Assembly (NCBI RefSeq): GCF_001612615.1 | Contig: NZ_BDAU01000033.1 | Coordinates: forward strand, 62,001 to 126,000 | Direction of reading: 5' to 3' | From: Nocardia amikacinitolerans NBRC 108937 | Lineage (GTDB): Bacteria; Actinomycetota; Actinomycetes; Mycobacteriales; Mycobacteriaceae | Length of the DNA stretch: 64,000 bases | Part shown: positions 60,221 through 64,000 of the stretch, one piece after another | How the letters are laid out: the number at the start of each line of letters is the position of its first letter | Numbering within the stretch: the first letter of the stretch is position 1 | Notes under the pieces: model-generated | The model's database searches: none | Told to the model about the DNA's origin: nothing | Seen by the model: the letters and a program-made list of their open reading frames with translations, nothing else | Position numbers and translations under genes: made by a program

Positions 60221-60249
60221 GATGAAGCTCAGGTGAATGCCCGACGAAC
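60221..60249. promoter_or_regulatory. Three 11-bp-phased repeats between porin operon and two-component locus
   Basis: GATGAAG (60221), GGTGAAT (60232) and GACGAAC (60243) start exactly 11 bp apart. On the minus strand they read GTTCGTC, ATTCACC and CTTCATC, resembling PHO-box units (consensus GTTCACC, 11-nt period) bound by PhoB/PhoP-type regulators. They lie in the divergent promoter region, about 70 bp before the TATCCT promoter of the broken regulator. Related units are at 3462-3483 and 25340-25368. Confidence 0.6.
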
Positions 60250-60331
60250 CTGGCAGATTGCTGTGAGCAACGGTGCGGGTCAGTGCGGGTGGCGTGTGCG
60301 CGTCTCGAATCGAGAGCCCTATCCTGGACCG

Positions 60332-60771
60332 GTGCACGACCGCGTCAAGTCCCGCGCCGCGATCGGTTTGGTCGCCGGCGACGACTATGTCATCAGGCCG
60401 TTCGGCCTGGAGGAGGTCATGCTGTGGTTGCGGGCGATCCTGCGCAGGACCGCCGGGCCCGAACCGGACCCATGGCAACCTCGGTTGCGCCTGGACGTCG
60501 ACGCCCACCGGGCGCATCGGGCGGGCGTGAAATTTATTTGTGTGCGACAGAATTCGGCCTGCTCGAGTATCTGATGGTGAATGCCGAGCGAGTGGTGAGC
60601 AAACAACAGATCATCGACCGGGTGCGGGGCGGGGAGAAGGGGCGAGACGGACGAGTGGTGGAGACCTTCATCAGCCAGCTGCGCAGGAAGGTCGACACCG
60701 GCCATCCGCCTCCGATACACGCCATCCGCGGCGTCGGCTACACCCTCCGGCTGACGAGCGATCGTTCGTGA
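60332..60771 (+). pseudogene. Response regulator remnant: receiver deleted, frameshifted
   Basis: TATCCT (60320-60325) precedes GTG 60332 by 6 nt, as at the intact paralog. The frame opens MHDRVKSRAAIGL and jumps to VAGDDYVIRPFGLEEVMLWL, the last part of a receiver domain, so about 85 residues including the phosphoacceptor Asp are missing. Near 60530 the frame shifts and the DNA-binding domain continues as LCATEFGLLEYLMVNAERVV, KQQIIDRVRGGEKGRDGRVV and VGYTLRLTSD. The stop overlaps the kinase start (GTGA). A nearly complete winged helix may survive but without its receiver. Confidence 0.88.
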
Positions 60772-62255
60772 AGGCTCCGGTACTGCCGCGCCGCTGGACG
60801 CTGCGCACCCGCTTGCTGGCGGCGCTAATGCTGATCGCGGCCTCGGGCCTCGCGGCCTTTGGTGTGTTGAGTGTACTGCTCCTGGATCGCTCGCAGCTGG
60901 AACGAGTGGATGCACAGCTGAGCGTGGTCGCCGGGGACATGGCTGGGCAGGACCGGCCGCCGCCCCCGGCTCCCGCGCCGGGTAGCCCACAGGTCCCGTC
61001 GGATTTCCGCGTCATGTTCTTCGACCTCCGTGGTGATCAGATAGGCCGGCTCGGCGCCCCGGGGCAAGCGGGAACGGTTCCGGAATTGCCGCCGATGGAC
61101 GCCGCGGCGGTGGCGGCCCGCGGTGCCGCTCCGTTCACCGTCCCAGATCAGACGAACACGAGCATCCGATGGCGGGTGAGCGCTGCTGTCCAGGCCCCAA
61201 ACTCGGCCCAGCCCGAGGGTGGGACGGTCGCGGTCGCAATGTCGCTGGCCACCTCGGATGCCACCACCGAGCGGTTGCGGACGATCGAGCTGGCGGCCGG
61301 GATTGGACTACTGGCCGCGATGGTGCTGATCGCAGCCGTGCTGGTCCGGATCGGACTCCGCCCGCTCGCGCGCATCGAGCACACCGCCGAGGCCATCGCG
61401 GGCGGTGACCTGGATCGGCGGGTCGGCGACACCGATGCGCACACCGAGACGGGACGGCTCGGCATCGCGTTCAACGTCATGGTGGCGCGACTGTCTACGG
61501 CGATGCGGCAACTGGAGGATTCCGAACAACGAATGCGGACATTCGTCGCAGACGCCTCGCACGAACTACGCACGCCGCTGACGACCATGCGTGGCTATGC
61601 CGAGCTGTACCGCCACGGTGGTGGCGACACCGAATCGGACGTCGGGAAGCTGATGGAGCGGATCGAGGCCGCAGCCATCCGGATGGGCCTGCTGGTCGAA
61701 GACCTGCTTCTGCTGGCTCGCCTGGATGAGCAACGACCGCTCGACCTGGCCGAAGTGGACCTCGGAGCGATCGCCGCCGACGTCGTGGCCGACGCTCGCA
61801 CCAGAGCGCCCGCTCGCGAGATCGGCGTGGATGTGCCTCCGACGCCGCGGTATGTCGTCGGCGACGAGAACCGGTTGCGCCAAGTGGTCACCAATCTGGT
61901 GAACAACGCGCTGGTGCACACGCCGGGCGCCACAACGATCAGCGTCGTGGTGCGGGTGCAGCTCTCCGCCGCGATCCACAGTGAGATCGCGGCGGAGGCC
62001 GGCGCCGAGTTGCCGGATGCCGATGAATACTTGGTGCTCGAGGTGGCCGACAACGGTCCCGGGATACCGAGGGCGAAAGCTCCGCACGTATTCGATCGTT
62101 TTTACCAGGCGAGCAAATCGCGTTCCCATGCAGCAAGTTCCGGCCTCGGCTTATCGATCGTCTCGGCGATCCTCACTGCGCACGGTGCGCGGATACAACT
62201 GCTCACCACCCCGGGCGCAGGGGCGACATTCCGTATCCTATTCGCGCCGCGATGA
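60768..62255 (+). CDS. Sensor histidine kinase
   Basis: A 495-residue membrane kinase. TM1 about 13-38 (LLAALMLIAASGLAAFGVLS), an outside sensor region rich in Pro/Ala, TM2 about 173-195, HAMP to about 245 (LARIEHTAEAIAGGDLDRRV), the phosphoacceptor His 265 (FVADASHELRTPLTTM), N box ENRLRQVVTNLVNNALVHTP, G1 VADNGPGIP, and SGLGLSIVSAI. All key residues are present. GTG 60768 overlaps the stop of the broken response regulator. It is the intact half of a pair whose other half survives only at the 25448 locus. Confidence 0.93.
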   Translation: MKAPVLPRRWTLRTRLLAALMLIAASGLAAFGVLSVLLLDRSQLERVDAQLSVVAGDMAGQDRPPPPAPAPGSPQVPSDFRVMFFDLRGDQIGRLGAPGQAGTVPELPPMDAAAVAARGAAPFTVPDQTNTSIRWRVSAAVQAPNSAQPEGGTVAVAMSLATSDATTERLRTIELAAGIGLLAAMVLIAAVLVRIGLRPLARIEHTAEAIAGGDLDRRVGDTDAHTETGRLGIAFNVMVARLSTAMRQLEDSEQRMRTFVADASHELRTPLTTMRGYAELYRHGGGDTESDVGKLMERIEAAAIRMGLLVEDLLLLARLDEQRPLDLAEVDLGAIAADVVADARTRAPAREIGVDVPPTPRYVVGDENRLRQVVTNLVNNALVHTPGATTISVVVRVQLSAAIHSEIAAEAGAELPDADEYLVLEVADNGPGIPRAKAPHVFDRFYQASKSRSHAASSGLGLSIVSAILTAHGARIQLLTTPGAGATFRILFAPR

Positions 62256-62555
62256 CACCCAGCAGGGATTCCAGTCCTTTGCCAGCGCAAGACGGCGCTC
62301 CAAATTCTATGCGGCGCGAGTCGGGTCACGTTCACGAGCCATCCATGTCCTTTGCTTGGTATGGCGATCGACTGCCTCAGGATGATGACTGAAGATGGTC
62401 CCCGCGATAAGCGGGCTCTCCCGCAGGGAATGAGACACAGCTGATTCGCAGCCGCGCGGGAGGTTTCCATGAGCTGGCCGCACCAGGATGGGAACGGTCA
62501 AGGGGGTCGGCGAATTGTCGCGACCGGCTCACCCGAGCAGAGGAGATACGAATAC

Positions 62556-62813
62556 ATGATGAAATCGAAGCTCGCCAAGGTAACGGTGATCGGGGGAATC
62601 GGCCTCGGTATGATCGGCCTCGGTGCCGGTGTCGCTAGTGCACAGCCGGGTCCTGGCCCGGTCCCTGGCAATCAGAATCCCGGCCCCGGCGGACCCAACT
62701 CAGGCCATGGCAATCAGAATCCCGGTCCCGGCGGACCCAACCCGGCGCCAGGCCCTCACCAGCCGACGCCGCGCGGCTTCTGGCTCTTCAACCAGTGGAT
62801 CCCGTTGCCCTGA
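62556..62813 (+). CDS. Small secreted Gly/Pro/Asn-rich protein
   Basis: An 85-residue protein starting MMKSKLAKVTVIGGIGLGMI, with AGGAGAT 8-9 nt upstream. The signal peptide ends near GAGVASAQPG. The mature part is a low-complexity repeat, NQNPGPGGPN twice with a 14-residue period, then a hydrophobic end RGFWLFNQWIPLP. The repeat is also visible in DNA, near-identical 33-bp blocks at about 62667 and 62709, 42 bp apart. The aromatic tail could bind a lipid or peptidoglycan surface. No family recognised. Confidence 0.72.
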   Translation: MMKSKLAKVTVIGGIGLGMIGLGAGVASAQPGPGPVPGNQNPGPGGPNSGHGNQNPGPGGPNPAPGPHQPTPRGFWLFNQWIPLP

Positions 62814-62850
62814 GCTCGCCAGCTGAGCTTCATCTGGATGGCCCGGTGAC

Positions 62851-62905
62851 ACGATACGACATAGCCCCGCTCCTGAGTTCGGTGTGAGCGGGGCTTCGTC
62901 GTATC
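62851..62905. terminator. Strong bidirectional terminator
   Basis: CGATACGAC (62851-62859) with GTCGTATCG (62897-62905) and AGCCCCGCT (62862-62870) with AGCGGGGCT (62886-62894) form a two-part stem with a 2-nt bulge and a 15-nt loop, between convergent genes. Confidence 0.85.
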
Positions 62906-62994
62906 GCGAGGCGCTACGCGGCCGCGCCACGATCGACCAACCTCTGTGTGAGCGCTCCTTCCGAGTCCGAAGAGGTCGTCCCCGACACTCGGGG

Positions 62995-64000
62995 TCATGC
63001 GAGCCCGCGCGGCAGATTGACGGTGAAGGTCGCGCCCTGGCCGAGTTCGCTTGTCACGCCGACATGGCCGCCGTGCGCCGTGACCAACGCATGCACGATG
63101 GACAGGCCGAGTCCGGTGCCCCCGCTGGCACGGGTGCGTGAATCGTCGGTGCGGTAGAAGCGCTCGAATACGCGAGCCGCGGCGTCTGCCGACAATCCGG
63201 GACCCGCGTCGATCACCTCGATCCAAACCTCCTCGGGGCAAGGCGTGAGGCGTACCGTGATCGCCGAGTCGGCGGGGGTGTGGGTGAGCGCGTTGCCCAG
63301 AAGGTTGGACAGCACCTGACGCAGCCGAGCCGAGTCTCCGACCACGTCAAGGGTGCCGACGCCTCGGACGAGCTCCAACGAGATCGATCGGGCGGGTACC
63401 GACGATTTCCGCGGCTGTGGGGCGGCCATCGCCCGTGTGCTGTCAACCGCGTCGCTCGCTAGGGCGAGCAGGTCCACCAGTTCGCGTTCCAACGGGCGAT
63501 TGGCGTCCAACCGCGCGAGCATCAGCAGGTCCTCGACGAGCAGACCCATTCGGCCCGCCTCACACTCGATCCGTCGGAGCAGCATGCCCGCGTCGGTGCT
63601 CGCACCCTGCCGGTAGAGTTCGGCGAAACCTCGGATCGTTGTCAACGGTGTGCGCAGCTCATGGCTCGCGTCGGCGACGAATCGGCGCATTTTCGCCTCG
63701 GATTGGCGTGCGGCTTCTTCCGAGGCCTCGGTGGCCGCGACGCCCCGTTGGATCTGGGCCAGCATTTCGTTGAGTGAGCGAGCGAGATGGTCGACTTCGG
63801 TATCGATGTCGCGCACCGGCAGTCGCCGATGTAGGTCGCCGCCAGCGATGGCGGCGGCCGTCCGCTCCACCTCGCGCAAGGGGCGCAGGCTGCGCCGGAT
63901 CACCAGGTAGCCGAAGACCCCGAGTGCGCCGAGGGTGGTGAGACCGGTGCCGATCTCGAAATAGATGAGGCGGGAGACGATGTCGGAATTCTCAGTGAGC
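62995..64000 (-). CDS. Sensor histidine kinase (5' end outside window)
   Basis: The frame stays open to the window edge, so the N-terminal sensor is not seen. Visible: a TM segment TLGALGVFGYLVIRR, a HAMP domain (LREVERTAAAIAGGDLHRRL), His box FVADASHELRTPLTTIRGFA, N box SARLRQVLSNLLGNALTHTP, G1 VIDAGPGLS, and GGTGLGLSIVHALVTAHGG. It is clearly related to the kinase at 60768 but distinct. Its response regulator would normally be upstream, outside the window. Confidence 0.93.
   Translation of the reverse strand, partial: LTENSDIVSRLIYFEIGTGLTTLGALGVFGYLVIRRSLRPLREVERTAAAIAGGDLHRRLPVRDIDTEVDHLARSLNEMLAQIQRGVAATEASEEAARQSEAKMRRFVADASHELRTPLTTIRGFAELYRQGASTDAGMLLRRIECEAGRMGLLVEDLLMLARLDANRPLERELVDLLALASDAVDSTRAMAAPQPRKSSVPARSISLELVRGVGTLDVVGDSARLRQVLSNLLGNALTHTPADSAITVRLTPCPEEVWIEVIDAGPGLSADAAARVFERFYRTDDSRTRASGGTGLGLSIVHALVTAHGGHVGVTSELGQGATFTVNLPRGLA

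Noticed and set aside
1..64000. CRISPR arrays, tRNA or rRNA genes, intact insertion sequences, phage genes
   Set aside because: Looked for on both strands; nothing with the needed repeats, cloverleaf, transposase or integrase motifs was seen.

Overview
The window is GC-rich, densely coding DNA from an actinomycete of the Mycobacteriales, most likely Nocardia or a close relative. This rests on three MspA-type porin genes (two in tandem, as in the NfpA/NfpB pair of Nocardia farcinica), GTG starts, ATGA/GTGA gene overlaps, apparently leaderless promoters, and many FAD hydroxylases, Baeyer-Villiger monooxygenases and IclR/GntR/PucR regulators. I see no rRNA, tRNA, CRISPR array or intact insertion sequence.

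Layout. 0-6 kb: partial IclR regulator, a GntR regulator with its own operator array, galU, an MspA porin, a decayed ArnT-like glycosyltransferase, a decayed IclR gene and a tiny hydrophobic ORF. 6-8.6 kb: UbiX / flavin-binding protein / UbiD decarboxylase operon. 8.7-12.1 kb (minus): FAD hydroxylase, two-domain glyoxalase/extradiol dioxygenase, FAA hydrolase. 12.3-24.5 kb: a ketone/aldehyde/acid catabolic block between two PucR regulators (Baeyer-Villiger monooxygenase, alpha/beta hydrolase, acyl-CoA ligase, two aldehyde dehydrogenases, MpaB-like oxygenase). 25-29.4 kb: intact response regulator with a destroyed kinase, then a second Baeyer-Villiger monooxygenase plus hydrolase. 30.5-40 kb: FUSC exporter-like protein with a small secreted partner, two divergent ArnT-like glycosyltransferases, DedA, LysR and a secreted hydrophobic protein. 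41-53.3 kb: two divergent aromatic catabolic operons; the minus operon has eight genes, of which the first three carry internal in-frame deletions, and the plus operon ends in a 3-oxoacid CoA-transferase. 53.4-54.7 kb: esterase and DoxX. 55-60.1 kb (minus): a six-gene unit of two MspA porins, a VTC polyphosphate-polymerase-type protein, DUF4956, CotH kinase and a DUF47/PhoU-like protein, divergent from a two-component locus with a broken regulator and intact kinase. 62.5-64 kb: a Gly/Pro-rich secreted protein and a second, partial histidine kinase.

How the parts may connect. Three sets of repeated regulatory sequence can be read by eye. (1) A three-part array of TTTCG-centred sites with fixed 20 and 19 bp spacing lies upstream of the GntR gene and of both FAA/glyoxalase/hydroxylase operons. 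(2) A GTTCT-N7-AGAAC-type palindrome lies upstream of an IclR remnant, of the 48-53 kb operon and of the DoxX/esterase pair. (3) 11-bp direct repeats of OmpR/PhoB type lie upstream of the MspA gene at 3.6 kb, the intact response regulator at 25.4 kb and the porin/VTC operon at 60.1 kb. The two two-component loci have decayed in complementary ways, so the surviving regulator and kinase, 35 kb apart, may now be partners.

The other strong theme is decay by internal deletion: at least eight loci keep the two ends of a gene but have lost the middle. Functional names below come from motifs and family resemblance read by eye; no database search was run.
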